Source of the DNA: Prorocentrum cordatum
Taxonomy: Eukaryota; Sar; Dinophyceae; Prorocentrales; Prorocentraceae
Reading direction: 5' to 3'
DNA length: 64,000 bases
Assembly (NCBI GenBank): GCA_963575745.1
Contig: CAUYUJ010014349.1
Coordinates: forward strand, 732,881-796,880
The translations under genes and the position numbers were made by a program. The stretch's first letter is position 1. Each line of letters begins with the position of its first letter. Under the pieces are notes generated by a model that ran no database searches, had not been told where the DNA came from, and saw only the letters and a list, made by a program, of their open reading frames with translations. Below, in pieces: positions 10,340 to 20,186 of the stretch.

Positions 10340-10785
10340 CCTGGGTCGCGAAATGTCCGCCCCCAGTGTCCTCCTCCCCCTCCTCCTCCTTCCCTCCCCT
10401 CCTCTTCCACCTTTCCCCCTCCCTCCCCGTCCTTCTCCGTCCCTCCTCGTCCGTTGGGGGCTGGGGCTCGAGGCGCACCATTGCTGTGCTCTCATGGTTA
10501 TCGGGGCGGGTTGCGCGCGCCTGGACAGAGCAGGCGTGGCAAAGGGTGAAATTGGAATGGCGATGAGTAGTGAGAGCAAGGCTCGAATTGGCGCTGCCCT
10601 GCCCCCCTGGCCGCCAACCCTCGCCGCTTGAATGGTGCTGCCCCGTTCCCCACCCCCCCTCTCGACCACCGTCCTCTCCCCCTTCCCCCGCTTCTTGCCC
10701 TTCCCTGTTCATCCGCTGCCTCCGGCCTCTCGCCTTCCCCCCTGGCCCGCTTGCCCGCGCGACTTTCCGATTCACCGATGGGCAG

Positions 10786-11226
10786 GGCGATCACCTAGCC
10801 AACTACTTCGTCAGATTCCCCAAGCACGGGGCGCCCTTGGTAAAAATGGCCACGGAGCGACGCCGCGAGTTTACCCAGCTGTCCGATTGGCTGCGCAAGG
10901 TGAAGGCCGAAACGGAGACGTTGTCCAGATCGACGCAGCAGGAGGGCGCCAAACCCTCGTTTGAAGACCAAGTGGCCACCTTGACTACCTCGACATTGAC
11001 GATCAGGCAACAGTCGACGGAGGGCAAAGCTCGGCTGGACATGTTCAACGAGTTCTGCCCCGCGGATGCCCGCCAGTACGCCGACGCCGTTCGGTCCGCG
11101 GTTGCGGCCGCTACTTGGGCGGGCGGAGTCCATTTGATTGAGAAGCTCCTCGTGGACGACAACGGCGCGCCGCAGCTACAAGGGGCAGGAGCAGTCGCTC
11201 TTCCTGTCGACACATGCAGGGCTTGA
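10786..11226 (+). CDS. Long unrecognised gene, exon 4
   Basis: Begins after ATGGGCAG at 10785 in phase 0 (GDHLANYFVRFPKHGAPLVK). Helical, normal-composition sequence follows (REFTQLSDWLRKVKAETETL, FEDQVATLTTSTLTIRQQ, ARLDMFNEFCPADARQYADA). The exon probably ends near 11193 (GCA|GTCGCT, phase 0), before the TGA at 11224-11226. The downstream interval to 11634 is G-rich, then a (TCC)n tract at about 11388-11540. Confidence 0.5.
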   Translation, partial: GDHLANYFVRFPKHGAPLVKMATERRREFTQLSDWLRKVKAETETLSRSTQQEGAKPSFEDQVATLTTSTLTIRQQSTEGKARLDMFNEFCPADARQYADAVRSAVAAATWAGGVHLIEKLLVDDNGAPQLQGAGAVALPVDTCRA

Positions 11227-11387
11227 AGGAGGAGGGAGAGGAGGAAGGGGGAGGGAGTGGAGCAAGGAGGAGGAGGGGGGACTGATTTCATGTTTGGTAG
11301 TCCAGTCCAATTGGCCCCGAGGTTAGATCAATGATTCGTTCTGTTTACGCTTCGCATGGCGGCTAGCTCGCAGAACAGTCCTCCTCC

Positions 11388-11540
11388 TCCTTCTCCTCTT
11401 CCTTCCTTCTCCTCCTCCTCCTCCTCCTCCTCCTCCTCCTCCTCCTCCTCCTCCCTGTCATCCTCATCCTCCCTGCTCCTCTTCCCTGCTCCTCCTCCCT
11501 GCTCCTCCTCCCTCCTCCTCCTCCTCCTCCTCCTCCCCCT
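11388..11540. repeat. (TCC)n microsatellite inside a proposed intron
   Basis: Interrupted CCT/CTC trinucleotides lying between proposed exons 4 and 5 of the long gene. Confidence 0.9.
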
Positions 11541-11634
11541 CCTCCTGCGCTGCGAGTGGGGCGGCGTGGGGTTGTTCAGGATAGGGCCGGGAGTTTGACA
11601 TTCCCGCCCCGCCCTTCCCCCGCCCTTCTTGAAG

Positions 11635-12672
11635 GCCCTCGTCGACGCCATTGGTCCGGGCCCGCGCCCTGGCAAGATGGAGGGGGAGCCTGACTGCGAG
11701 GCGCAGATGCAGCAGCAGTGGTCACGCGCGGTTCGCGAGACCGCACAGTGGGAACACGAGTTCGTCTTGCTCTATTCCGACGGCACCATCCCAGCTATAG
11801 CGGCAGGCAAGTCGTCGGAGCAGCCGGCGTCCCGTTTGCAGTGCGCGTCTGGTATATGCGAGAGGATGAGCCGTGTGTTCGAAAGTTTCATGAATTGCAG
11901 ATCCGAGATTGCTGCGCCGCTCGACGCTTGGCAGGACCCGAGGGCTTCGTCTTTGTCTGCGGATATGGACTCCTTCTTACCCAAGCTCGCCACATTTGTG
12001 CAGTGCCTAAGAACCTCCATCATGCCCGCCTGTTCAGATGTCCTCCTGCGCACCCTCGAGGCGCCCGCGCAGACGTTGCTCGCGGCGTGCAAGGTTGCTG
12101 ACGACGTGATCACCTCGGTGGAGAAGGCTATCGACGCGCCCGAGGGCCACGCGCCTGACTTGGCAGAGGTTCTAGGAAGGTACGGCGCCCTGAAGGTGAA
12201 TGTCGCTGGCGCAGTCGAGCGGGTCAAGGACGTGAGCCTCGGAGACATTGACGGCGGGCGCATGTTCTTCCTCCAGCGGCACAACCTCGTTGTCTCGGCG
12301 GCCGTCGACACCTTGAGCAACATTGAAGCAGGTAACGTCGCGAAACTGAAGGTCACCGGCTGCGTTGCGGACACCTTCCTGAAGTTCAAGGCTCAGCTCG
12401 ACACGTACACTGCATGGTTGACGAGTTCATCAGCGTCTAAGTATGAGGCCCAGGAGGGCCGGGGCAAGGACATGGACATTCAGCGCAGGAGTTCGGCGGC
12501 AGTGAAGGCACTAACGAAGATGGAGCAGAAGATCTTGGCGCTCTTTGACCAGAGGGCTTCCGAGCTTGCCGACGTCATCTACAAGTACGCCCCCCCGAGC
12601 AGCCTCCTGGACAACTTCCGTCTCATCGGCGATGAGGCTTTGCAGAAGAACCTCGCCAAGCTGCCAGCCTGA
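11635..12672 (+). CDS. Long unrecognised gene, exon 5 (helical region)
   Basis: Begins after TTGAAG at 11634 in phase 0 (ALVDAIGPGPRPGKMEGEPD) and runs 345 codons to TGA 12670-12672. Composition is balanced and helix-rich (WSRAVRETAQWEHEFVLLYS, MSRVFESFMNCRSEIAAPLD, LLAACKVADDVITSVEKAID, VSLGDIDGGRMFFLQRHNLV, YTAWLTSSSASKYEAQEGRG). This is the best-preserved coding stretch of the gene. Four acceptors in a row (7778, 9829, 10785, 11634) are AG|G and phase 0, which supports one transcript. Whether the gene ends at 12672 or splices on to 13065 cannot be decided. Function unknown. Confidence 0.55.
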   Translation, partial: ALVDAIGPGPRPGKMEGEPDCEAQMQQQWSRAVRETAQWEHEFVLLYSDGTIPAIAAGKSSEQPASRLQCASGICERMSRVFESFMNCRSEIAAPLDAWQDPRASSLSADMDSFLPKLATFVQCLRTSIMPACSDVLLRTLEAPAQTLLAACKVADDVITSVEKAIDAPEGHAPDLAEVLGRYGALKVNVAGAVERVKDVSLGDIDGGRMFFLQRHNLVVSAAVDTLSNIEAGNVAKLKVTGCVADTFLKFKAQLDTYTAWLTSSSASKYEAQEGRGKDMDIQRRSSAAVKALTKMEQKILALFDQRASELADVIYKYAPPSSLLDNFRLIGDEALQKNLAKLPA

Positions 12673-13055
12673 TGGCTCCGCCGCCGATCCCGAATGAGAA
12701 TTGTCAGCCTCGGGCCGATGCGGTCGGATCGGGTCGACCAGACCAGGCGATGCGACCGTTGGTGCGGACTTCGGCTGATGTTCGGGCATCGCTTGGCCCT
12801 CTCCTCCCCCCGCTCCACTCGCCCCCACTTGCCCGAGCCCAGCTCTTAGTCCCTCGCCCTTTCTCCCCCGGCACCCCTCCTTACCCCGTCTCACTTTTCC
12901 CCTTGTGCTCGTGCGACCTGGCTTCCTTGCCGCCGTTGGTCCTCGTCGCGCCGAGGGGGCCCAGGCCGTTTTCTGTTTCCTTGGCCGCCCCTCCCGCGAT
13001 CGCCCCCCGAGCGCGCTCGCGGCGCCACGGCCTGGCGGGTTAATCCCGAGCGGTC

Positions 13056-14618
13056 ATGGTGCAGACGATGGACGAGAAGAAGCTCATCTCCCTCGCCGGC
13101 TCGACGTTGGGGGTCCTGGGGAACATGGACACCGTTTACCCCAAGGCGAAGAAGTCTCCAGGTCATCCATTTCTCGCCCCAGCCTCTCACGCATTGCAGT
13201 CGGTTGTTCAGCAAGGGCTGGAGAGAAGCGGGAGGAGGTAGGAGGAGGAAGAGGAGGAGGGCGAGGAAGCATGATGGAGGAGTGGGAGGAGCAGGAGGCG
13301 GACGACGGCGAGCAGAATGGCGATGATGATGCTGATGATGATGATGATGGTGGTGATGATGATGATGATGTGCTAGATGGCATTATTCTCACTCTTGTGT
13401 TGTTTGACCTTGGTTGTGTTTTGGAACGCAGCGACGATGGTCGAGTGTTTTTGTGCAGCGACGGCGGCCGAGTGTTTTTTACATCACTTATCCGTTCTCC
13501 TTCCTCCTACCCTCTTTTAGTACCCCCCCTTCTCTTTCCTCCTTCCTCCTCCTTCACTTTTCCTTATTCCTCTGCCTCTGCCGCCTTCCGTCCTCCTCTT
13601 TATCCCATGTGCTATTTCTTATTGCTCTTCTCCTTGCCCATCCTCCGATTCATCTCCTCGCCTCCCTCTACTCCCACTCGTGTTCACCCTCTCATTCCCG
13701 GTGGCGACGACGATTCAAACATATGCATTTGCGGGCCTTTGCTGCAAACGATTTCCGCTCGCAGGTCGGATTGCGCTGAACAGCGCGCGGCGCCACGGCC
13801 GGAGGTGCATCGTGATGCAGTGGGCGTTGAAGGAGCCCGGGGCCTTCAAAGCGCAACCCATGCGTGAAAGCGGGCCCCCCCCCCCTCTCTTCACCTCCAC
13901 CTCCTCTCCTCGCCTCCAGCCTCCAGCCTCCCTGTTCATGATGCTGCCCTTCTCATTCCCCCCCCCCACTCCTCTCCTCCACTTCCTCCTCCTTCTCCTC
14001 CAGCCCCCCTGTTCATCCTTCCACTTCCCGCTGATGGCCCTCCTCGCGCTGCTCCTCCTGTTGCCCCTCAGCCTCGTCTCCGCTTCCCGCTGCTGGCCCA
14101 GGCCCAACCAGGCCCCGCCGTCCCGCCGTTGGAAGCAGGTATGTTTGGATTCCCAGATCCTCGATATACGCGGCCGCAGGTCCGCCTGTCCGCCCACATC
14201 TTTCGATTGTTATGCTCATTTGTCCTCCGTAGCCGTTTTGGCTCCAAGCCTGCCGCCCGCCGGCAGCCCTCTGCGCGGCTGCCCGCCGGCCGCGCGGCTG
14301 CGCGCACGGCCGCCCGCCGGCAGCCCGGCAGCCCTCTGCGCGGCTGCGCCGCTGGGCCCGCCCGCGGCCCGCTGCCCTCTGCGCGGCTGCGCCGCTGGGC
14401 CCTCTGCGCGGCTGCTCCGCTGGGCCCTCTGCGCTGCGCGGCTGCGCCGCTGGGCCGGGCCCTCTGCGCGGCTGCGCCGCTGCGGCGCTGGCTGCATGCC
14501 TCGCGCCGGCCGGGAAGTCCGCCGGCTCCGGCGCCAGCTGGACGCTCTCGCGGCTGGCCGCAGCAGCACCTCGTCGCTGGACGACGTCCACCAGCAGATC
14601 TGCGCCTCCGCAGAGAAG
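13056..14618 (+). CDS. Second multi-exon gene, exons before the inverted-repeat intron
   Basis: Proposed exons are 13056-13161, 13765-13863 and 14518-14618. Phases agree at every join: CCAG|GTCATC to CGCAG|GTCGG (phase 1), ATGC|GTGAAA to GGAAG|TCC (phase 1), then AAG|GTCGGA at 14619 (phase 0). Peptides are MVQTMDEKKLISLAGSTLGV, RIALNSARRHGRRCIVMQWA and RRQLDALAAGRSSTSSLDDV. The first exon may instead be entered by splicing at GTGCAG|ACG (13064), which would link it to the long upstream gene. Introns contain (GAT)n at 13318-13372, pyrimidine tracts, a splice-leader relic and a GC-rich tandem repeat. No domain recognised. Confidence 0.4.
13318..13372. repeat. (GAT)n microsatellite
   Basis: Imperfect GAT/GGT trinucleotides within a proposed intron. 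Confidence 0.9.
14226..14248 (+). other. Splice-leader relic
   Basis: TCCGTAGCCGTTTTGGCT followed by CCAAG matches the dinoflagellate splice leader end to end with one substitution and one inserted C. Genomic leader copies of this kind are known to mark reverse-transcribed mRNAs. It lies inside a proposed intron, directly before a GC-rich tandem repeat. Confidence 0.7.
14254..14490. repeat. GC-rich tandem repeat, CTCTGCGCGGCTGCGCCGCTGG-like
   Basis: Around eight imperfect copies of a roughly 20-30 base unit built on CCCTCTGCGCGGCTGC. All frames are open but Ala/Arg/Gly/Pro-only, so it is treated as intronic repeat. Confidence 0.8.
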
Positions 14619-14802
14619 GTCGGAGGGCACCAACTATACACCAACACCGATCCTGGCCCAGGACCACCCTGGGCCCAGGATCGGTGCATATGCCGCATAT
14701 GCCTTCTTAAGCAAGGCAGGAGGGCGTATACACCGATCCTGCAGGCCCAGGGTGATCCTGGCCAGGATCGGTGTTGGTGTATAGCTGGTGCCTTTCTAGA
14801 AG
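14619..14802 (+). mobile_element. Introner-like element: intron made of a terminal-inverted-repeat element
   Basis: The 184-base intron starts GTCGGAGG and ends TTTCTAGAAG. Just inside both ends lie matching inverted arms of about 30 bases: GGCACCAACTATACACC reading in at 14627, and its complement GGTGTATAGCTGGTGCC ending at 14793. Two internal hairpins repeat CACCGATCCTG/CAGGATCGGTG. The hexamer AGAAGG occurs at 14614-14619 and 14799-14804 and spans both splice sites, as expected of a target-site duplication. Removing the element joins AAG to GGG in frame. Confidence 0.75.
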
Positions 14803-15918
14803 GGGATCCGCGAGCTGCTGCAGCAGGAGTCGGTCGCGTCCATGGAGGCCGCCGGCGTCGACGTCGCGTCCGTCTGCAACGAGCTGTCGGACGTGCTGAA
14901 GGCGTTGACGCAGTTGTCTTGCGAGGCGGACCCCGAGGAGGTAGTGCGGCTGGCCGACTCCTGGACCGCAATTTGCAGGAGGTGGCCCGCTATTTGCAGC
15001 AGGAGGTGCACTTCCTCGTCCTCGTCGACTGCGACGCCTTCTGCAGCTCCTCCTGCTGCGCTGCCTGCGGCGCCTTCTGCAGCTCCTCCTGCTGCGCTGC
15101 CTGAGGTGGGCGTCTGGAAGCGCGTGCCGCAGCCGCCCGCGTTCCCGCCCCCGCCGCAGGTCCTGCAGGTGCCGCCGAGGATGCAGCCACCTCCGCAGGC
15201 CAGGGCCAAGTCGGTGCAGGTGCCGCCGAGGATGCAGCCTCCTCCGCGTCCGCGGATGCAACCTCGTCCGCCGAGAGGTCCTCCGCCGCCGATGGCGCAG
15301 CCCACCGAGGCGCTGGCGGGCGGCGACCGCGGGGCCGAGGCGCTGGCGGGCGGCGACCGCGGGGCCGAGGCGCTGGCGGGCGGCGACCGCGGGGCCCGCG
15401 AGGCGCCAGCCAAGGCGCGCCCAGCAGCGCGCCGCCGCCGCAGCCGCAGCCTGGGCCTGAGCCGCCGCGGCGGCGGCGGCGCCGAGGCCGCCGAGGTCGA
15501 GGGCGAGTCCTGGGGCGCCTGGACCGCGACCGGGAAGCGGCCGGCGGCGGAGGAGGCCGAGGACGAGTCCTGGGGCGACTGGACCGCGGCCGGGAAGCGG
15601 CCGGCGGCGGAGGCCGAGGCCGCCGAGGAGGACGAGTCCTGCTGGGGCGACTGGACCCCAGCTGGGAAGCGGCCGGCGGCGGAGGCCGAGGCCGAGGCCG
15701 CCGAGGAGGACGAGTCCTGGGGCGCCTGGGCCTGGACCGCGGCTGGGAAGCGGCCGGCGGCGGCGGCGGAGGAGGACGACGCCTGGGGCGACTGGACCAG
15801 GGCCGGGAAGAAGCGGCCCGCGGCGGAGGCCGAGGCCGAGGCCGCCGAGGAGGGCCAGTCCTCGGGCGCCTGGGCCGCGGCTGGGAAGCGGCCGCCCTCC
15901 CCGGGGCGGTTTTTGTAA
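14803..15918 (+). CDS. Second multi-exon gene, 3' part with repeat-rich C-terminus
   Basis: Continues in phase 0 after the introner-like intron: GIRELLQQESVASMEAAGVD, then VASVCNELSDVLKALTQLSC, both helical. From about 14965 to 15100 the frame becomes Ser/Ala-only while another frame reads LQEVARYLQQEVHF, so a missed intron or indel is likely there. The rest is proline-rich (QVPPRMQPPP twice), then three perfect 30-base units encoding EALAGGDRGA (15308-15397), then six imperfect repeats of the type ESWGDWTAAGKRPAAEAEA. It ends at TAA 15916-15918. The Trp-Gly-Asp-Trp repeat alternates with acidic and basic patches and may be a binding array, but no family was recognised. Confidence 0.45.
   Translation, partial: GIRELLQQESVASMEAAGVDVASVCNELSDVLKALTQLSCEADPEEVVRLADSWTAICRRWPAICSRRCTSSSSSTATPSAAPPAALPAAPSAAPPAALPEVGVWKRVPQPPAFPPPPQVLQVPPRMQPPPQARAKSVQVPPRMQPPPRPRMQPRPPRGPPPPMAQPTEALAGGDRGAEALAGGDRGAEALAGGDRGAREAPAKARPAARRRRSRSLGLSRRGGGGAEAAEVEGESWGAWTATGKRPAAEEAEDESWGDWTAAGKRPAAEAEAAEEDESCWGDWTPAGKRPAAEAEAEAAEEDESWGAWAWTAAGKRPAAAAEEDDAWGDWTRAGKKRPAAEAEAEAAEEGQSSGAWAAAGKRPPSPGRFL
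15308..15397 (+). repeat. Three perfect 30-base coding repeats
   Basis: Units encode EALAGGDRGA and are identical at base level, which points to recent duplication or gene conversion. Confidence 0.9.
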
Positions 15919-17041
15919 AAAAAGAGCGGGTGGTCAGCGAGGGAATGGGAGGAGAACAAGTAGGGGGGGGAAGCGGAGGGGGCCGAGGGCAGCGTGGAGG
16001 AGAGTGGGACATTGAGTGGGGGGACAGGAGAGGGGGGATGCTCAGCTCAGCTCAGCCTCGCACCCTCGTCCCGAGTCGTTTTCTGACGTGCCCGCCACGA
16101 GGGTTGAGGGTTGGGGGTCGTAGTGGTGCTCTGGGCCTGCTCGGATTTCGGAGTGCGACCTTGGGCCCTCAGGGGGTCGGGGGGGGGGTTTTCGTGCGGC
16201 TCTTGGCCCCGATCGTCGCGAATCGATCCTCGATCCGAGGGTCGAGTCGGGGGTCGGGGGCATTCTCCTCCTCCTGGACCTCCTTCTCCTCTTCCTCCAC
16301 CTCCTCCTCCTCCTCCTGATTGCTCTTCTGTCACGGTGCGGCGCCGCGGCAGGGGAGGAGGACGAGGAGATGCATTGTTGCATTGCCGGGGGTGATCGGA
16401 GCAGGAAGAGGGAGAAGCATGGGGGAGAAGGCGATCCCCATCGGCCCATCTGGGCCCATCCTCCCCCCCGCCTCTTCCCGCTCCTTCCTTGCCTCCGTCG
16501 CCTCGTGCGCCCCCCTTCCTCTCGCCCGCGTCCTCACCTCCGCACCCCTTCGCAATCACTCATTGCAATATCTCTCCGCTCTCCCCTGACCCCCTGACTG
16601 TCTGCGCCCCCTTCGCGTGCTGTGTTTTTTGCGCGCGGGGGCCCGCTCGTTCCGAATCGCGCCCCCGCTGCAGCGCTGACCTCAGTCCCGTGCTATTCGA
16701 CGGCGTGAAATGCAATGACTGCAATGACATGTTGTGTTCTGCTGTGCGATGGCACGCCTCCGTAGTCAATGATGCGATATGCAGTGCTTGACTGCGGAGG
16801 GGCCCTGGGCCCTGGGCCATGCCGCGCTATGCCATGCTACGATCTTCAACGACATGTTATGCTACACCATGCCACGACACCCGACTGTGTTGATAGAGAG
16901 AAGATCTACGCCATGTTAGGGGATGGGAGGGAGGGAGGGGTAGGACGGCAGATAAGACGTTTGCGCACCTAGTTTGCCCCCCCCACCCCGCGCCCCGCAC
17001 GTCGACCCCCGCCTCCTGCCTCCTGCCCGCTCGGCCCGCAG
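15919..17041. other. Gene-poor interval between two + strand genes
   Basis: Contains G-rich sequence to 16030, a CGTCCCGAGTCGTTTTCTGA word at about 16067 that recurs in the family at 36228 and 61190, a short (CTC)n run near 16300, and loose ATGCTAC-type repeats at 16700-16880. No coding stretch could be supported. Confidence 0.6.
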
Positions 17042-17718
17042 GAGCTCGCGCAGTACCAACAGGACGCGAAGGGCGTCTCCGTCCCCGAGAAGGCGAAGGC
17101 CATGTACGCGTACGCCAGGTCGAAGAATTTCGGGGACAAGGGCCGACCAGCGGCTGCGGGGAGCGGGGGCCTCCCCATGCGCCGTCGTCCTTCGTCCCCT
17201 GCCTCTCTTCGGGCTGCCTGCCCCCGCCCCCCCTCGCCCCCTTTTCCGCTGTCCTCGCCTCGCTCGCGCCTCGCCCTATCGAAGACGCAGCGTCGTTCGA
17301 GCGGGCCCTGAAAGGGGTTGGCGCCTCGCGACAGGGCGGCGGCAAGGTCGACAGCACCCTCCGCCATTCGATCTTTGGCCTGGGGCCCGGGGGGGAGAGG
17401 TTTCAGTTGATGGGCCGCTGTCTGGCCTGGGCCGACGTCTGGCGGCCTGTTCGTCCTCGAGGTTCGCCGTCGCAGCAACCTTCCTTCGACTGCACCCGCC
17501 CGCCCCTTCCTATGCTCCCGGCGTTGCCCTTTCAATTTCTTGCTTGCGCTGATCGTCGAGTTGATGTTGCCCATTGCTGCTGCGGCCGAGGGCGGTTCTG
17601 CCGCCGATGCCACTCTCGTGCTTCTTTTGACTTTTGGCAGGAGGGCCAGACGCCCCTGCCGAAGATCCTGGACAGGGTGCTCGCGAAGATGCTAGCCACG
17701 CCCGTCGGAGCAGCTTGA
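17042..17718 (+). CDS. Short three-exon gene, unrecognised
   Basis: Proposed exons are 17042 to about 17131, 17285 to about 17436 and 17641-17718. The first starts after CCGCAG (ELAQYQQDAKGVSVPEKAKA, then MYAYARSKNFGDK) and would leave by a GC donor. The second gives AASFERALKGVGASRQGGGK and GERFQLMGRCLAWAD and leaves at GAC|GTCTGG or slightly later. The third starts after TTTTGGCAG (EGQTPLPKILDRVLAKMLAT) and ends at TGA 17716-17718. Phases agree (1, then 0). The upstream start was not found, so a 5' exon may be missing. It lies on the same strand as the preceding genes. No domain recognised. Confidence 0.4.
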
Positions 17719-17949
17719 GGCTTGGCTTGAGCAAGGCTTGAGCCTGCGGGGCTCGGAGCTCTCGCAGGTTTTGACGCGACCCCCGCCGGAGAGGACGGGG
17801 GCCCCGGCCCGCGGGGCGGGCAGGGATGAGGAGGAGGAGGAGCGAGTGCGAGATGGGGCGCACTCGCTCCTCGGATTCGGGCGCGCCTGGGTGGAAAGAC
17901 GCGCTCGCGCCCGCCTTCGTCCTATCCTTCTCCCAGGGGCTTTCGCAGC

Positions 17950-18225
17950 CCTTCTTTCCTTCTCTCCTTCTCGTCCTTCTCTTCGTCCTATCGTCCTATC
18001 CTATCCCCTATCCTTCTCTCCCCTCCCCCCTCGTCCTATCCTCCCTCCTCGTCCCACCCTTCGTCCTTCTCTCCTTCTTGTCCCCTCGTCCTCGTCCCCT
18101 CGTCCTTCTCTCCTTCTCTCCCCTCGTCCTATCCTTCTCTCCTTCCCTCCTTCTCGTCCTATCGTTCTCGTCCTATCCTTCTCCCCGTGCCGTAGTCACT
18201 GTCGTTTCGCGTCCTCGCCGCCGCT
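17950..18225. repeat. Pyrimidine-rich tandem repeat, CGTCCTATCCTTCTC-like
   Basis: Repeated words TCGTCCTATC and CTTCTCTCC make a strongly pyrimidine-biased tract, either intron or spacer. Confidence 0.8.
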
Positions 18226-18380
18226 GCCGCCAATCCTGAAACCGATCCATTCTTCCAGCGGGCCATGTGAACCAGTGCGAACGTTTGCATGGCCACGTGC
18301 GCCGTTTTGGCCCCAGGTTGCGGCACTGCACATCTGCTCCTCGCCTGGCAGCCTGGCACTTGGGACTTGGGGCCCTGGGG

Positions 18381-18671
18381 ATGGCGCCGAAACGATTTTG
18401 GCCTGGCTTCTATCCAGCCGTCCCCGCGGGCCTCACGGAGTCTCAGAGAGGGCGGTTCTTTCGTCTCCAGTCATTGCTGAGGAAGGAAAGGGTGAAGAAC
18501 AAGTTCCTCAGCCAGAGGCTCAAGCGCTACCAGAAGAAGATGGAGGTGCTCGTCGATGTCGTAGACGACACGAAGATCAAAGACGAGAGCCTCGTGGAGA
18601 GCCAGCGTCGCGCAGTGGATACTGTCGACCGTGAGGACCGTGAGGCTCGTCAGGCAGCGCACGGCGAGTAG
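18381..18671 (+). CDS. Small basic coiled-coil protein
   Basis: ATG 18381 (MAPKRFWPGFYPAVPAGLTE) to TAG 18669-18671, 96 residues; the frame is open upstream to 18267. The C-terminal two-thirds is rich in Lys, Arg, Glu, Leu and Val (LLRKERVKNKFLSQRLKRYQ, then MEVLVDVVDDTKIKDE) and is predicted to be helical or coiled coil. Composition differs clearly from the surrounding low-complexity frames. An AG before GGCGGTTCTTTCG (about 18441) could be an internal splice acceptor, making this the last exon of a larger gene. Function unknown. Confidence 0.45.
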   Translation: MAPKRFWPGFYPAVPAGLTESQRGRFFRLQSLLRKERVKNKFLSQRLKRYQKKMEVLVDVVDDTKIKDESLVESQRRAVDTVDREDREARQAAHGE

Positions 18672-19130
18672 GTCCGGGCTGCCGTCTGCGCTGCGCTTGC
18701 CGACGGTCACGGTGCCCGAGCTGCGCCAGCGAACATCTTCATCATCATGATCGGGGGGCTCTTCATAACATTCAGTTGTGCTGGCACGTTCGCGGCCCCA
18801 AGAGGGCCCTCCAAGGGTGGACTTCGTGGCCCGTGATCCGTGGCCCGCGGCCCCAGGGGGGGGCCCGCTGGAGCCCGCAGAGAAGCTGGAATTCTTCACG
18901 CTTCGCGCGCCCCCCCCACCGGCCCATCCCCAAAACAGCAGCTTTTGCGAAGCATACCGACAGTTGTGATTTGCAGGCGCACCTCCTCCTGCCCTCGCAT
19001 ATGTCCCCCTGTTCCTCCTATCTCCCACCTACTTCCTTTTATCTCATCCTTTCCTTGCGGGAGGAGTGGAGGGGTCCGGCTGGAGGAGGAGGAAGAAGAG
19101 AAGACGACGGGGGGCGGGGGGAAGCGGCGA

Positions 19131-19263
19131 CGCCGACGACGACGGCGAGGGCCACGATGACGACGACGCACCCGACGACGATAATGACTACGACGACCGC
19201 CACGACGACAACCGCGATGACGACGACGAAGACGACGGCGACGATGACGATGACGACGACGAC

Positions 19264-19295
<32 letters not shown>

Positions 19296-19300
19296 TGGTG
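19131..19300. repeat. (GAC)n microsatellite
   Basis: ACG/GAC trinucleotides with short interruptions; the poly-Asp and poly-Arg frames are by-products. Confidence 0.95.
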
Positions 19301-19639
19301 CGCGTTTCTTAAGATTCATGGAGGAGGAGGGGGACGCTCGTGCAATGCCCGCTGTGGCAACCCGCCAGGCCCCCAGAGGCCGTCGTCGGCACCCTAGCGG
19401 CCCTAGCGGTTGCCCTAACGGCGCCGCGGCGGTGCCACCCCTTGCCCCTCAGTGTGGCCCCCATGGCGACTTTTTGCCCGCTGGGGAGCCATTCTGGGGC
19501 GCGGCGGGGGGAATGGGTGATTCTGGTCCCCTCGGCGGTCCGCGGGTCCTCCATGCCGTCGAGCTCGGGCACCCTCGACCTAGGGTCGAGGGTGGCAGTG
19601 CGGGGGAGGAGGAGGACGAAGGATCCATGAACCCCGATA

Positions 19640-19945
19640 CGGCCCAAACACATCCCCCTTGGGGCCCTCTTGGGCCGCTATTGGGGCGCCCTTGGGCCCG
19701 CTCTTGGGCCATTTTGGGGTCATCTTGAGGCCTCGAGAGCCCATCGGAAGCAAGAAGGCGAGACGACAACTAAACATAGATTTCCATACGAATTTGAAAA
19801 CATTTGGGCCTCTCGGGTGCGTCCTTGGGCGGTTCCGTGGCCACTTGGAGCCGTCTTGGGACGGTCTATATTGAGTCATCGAAGGATATCTTGAGCGATT
19901 TTGGAGGTCATCTTGAGCTCTCTTGAGCCCTCTTGGCGCTATCTT
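19640..19945. repeat. GGGCCNTCTTGG-type dispersed repeat, copy 1
   Basis: Loose periodic words such as TCTTGGGCC and CATCTTGAGG surround an AT-richer core (19750-19800). Related blocks lie at 46317-47110 and 62570-63260. Their reading frames give spurious Trp/Gly/Leu-rich proteins, an artefact I also associate with other dinoflagellate genomes. Confidence 0.7.
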
Positions 19946-20186
19946 GGCGCACCAACTACCCGCGGGCCCCCCCGTCCAGGCCAAGGGGGGGGGCAGGGGT
20001 GGAACGTAGCGGGCGCCCCTAAACCACTCACGCACTGAGGGCTGGTGGGATTATTTGATAGTTCGATCCACATAGTTTTATCTTCCATTCGTGCCGCAAC
20101 AACCCTCTCCAAAACCATGGGTTTCGGAAATATATATTTGGTATTTATGGTCGGGCTCGCTGGGTTGGCTCTAACGGCCCCAACAA

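Noticed and set aside
18276-18315. Further splice-leader relic (CACGTGCGCCGTTTTGGCCC)
   Set aside because: Only the GCCNTTTTGGC core matches; too many differences in the rest to separate it from chance.
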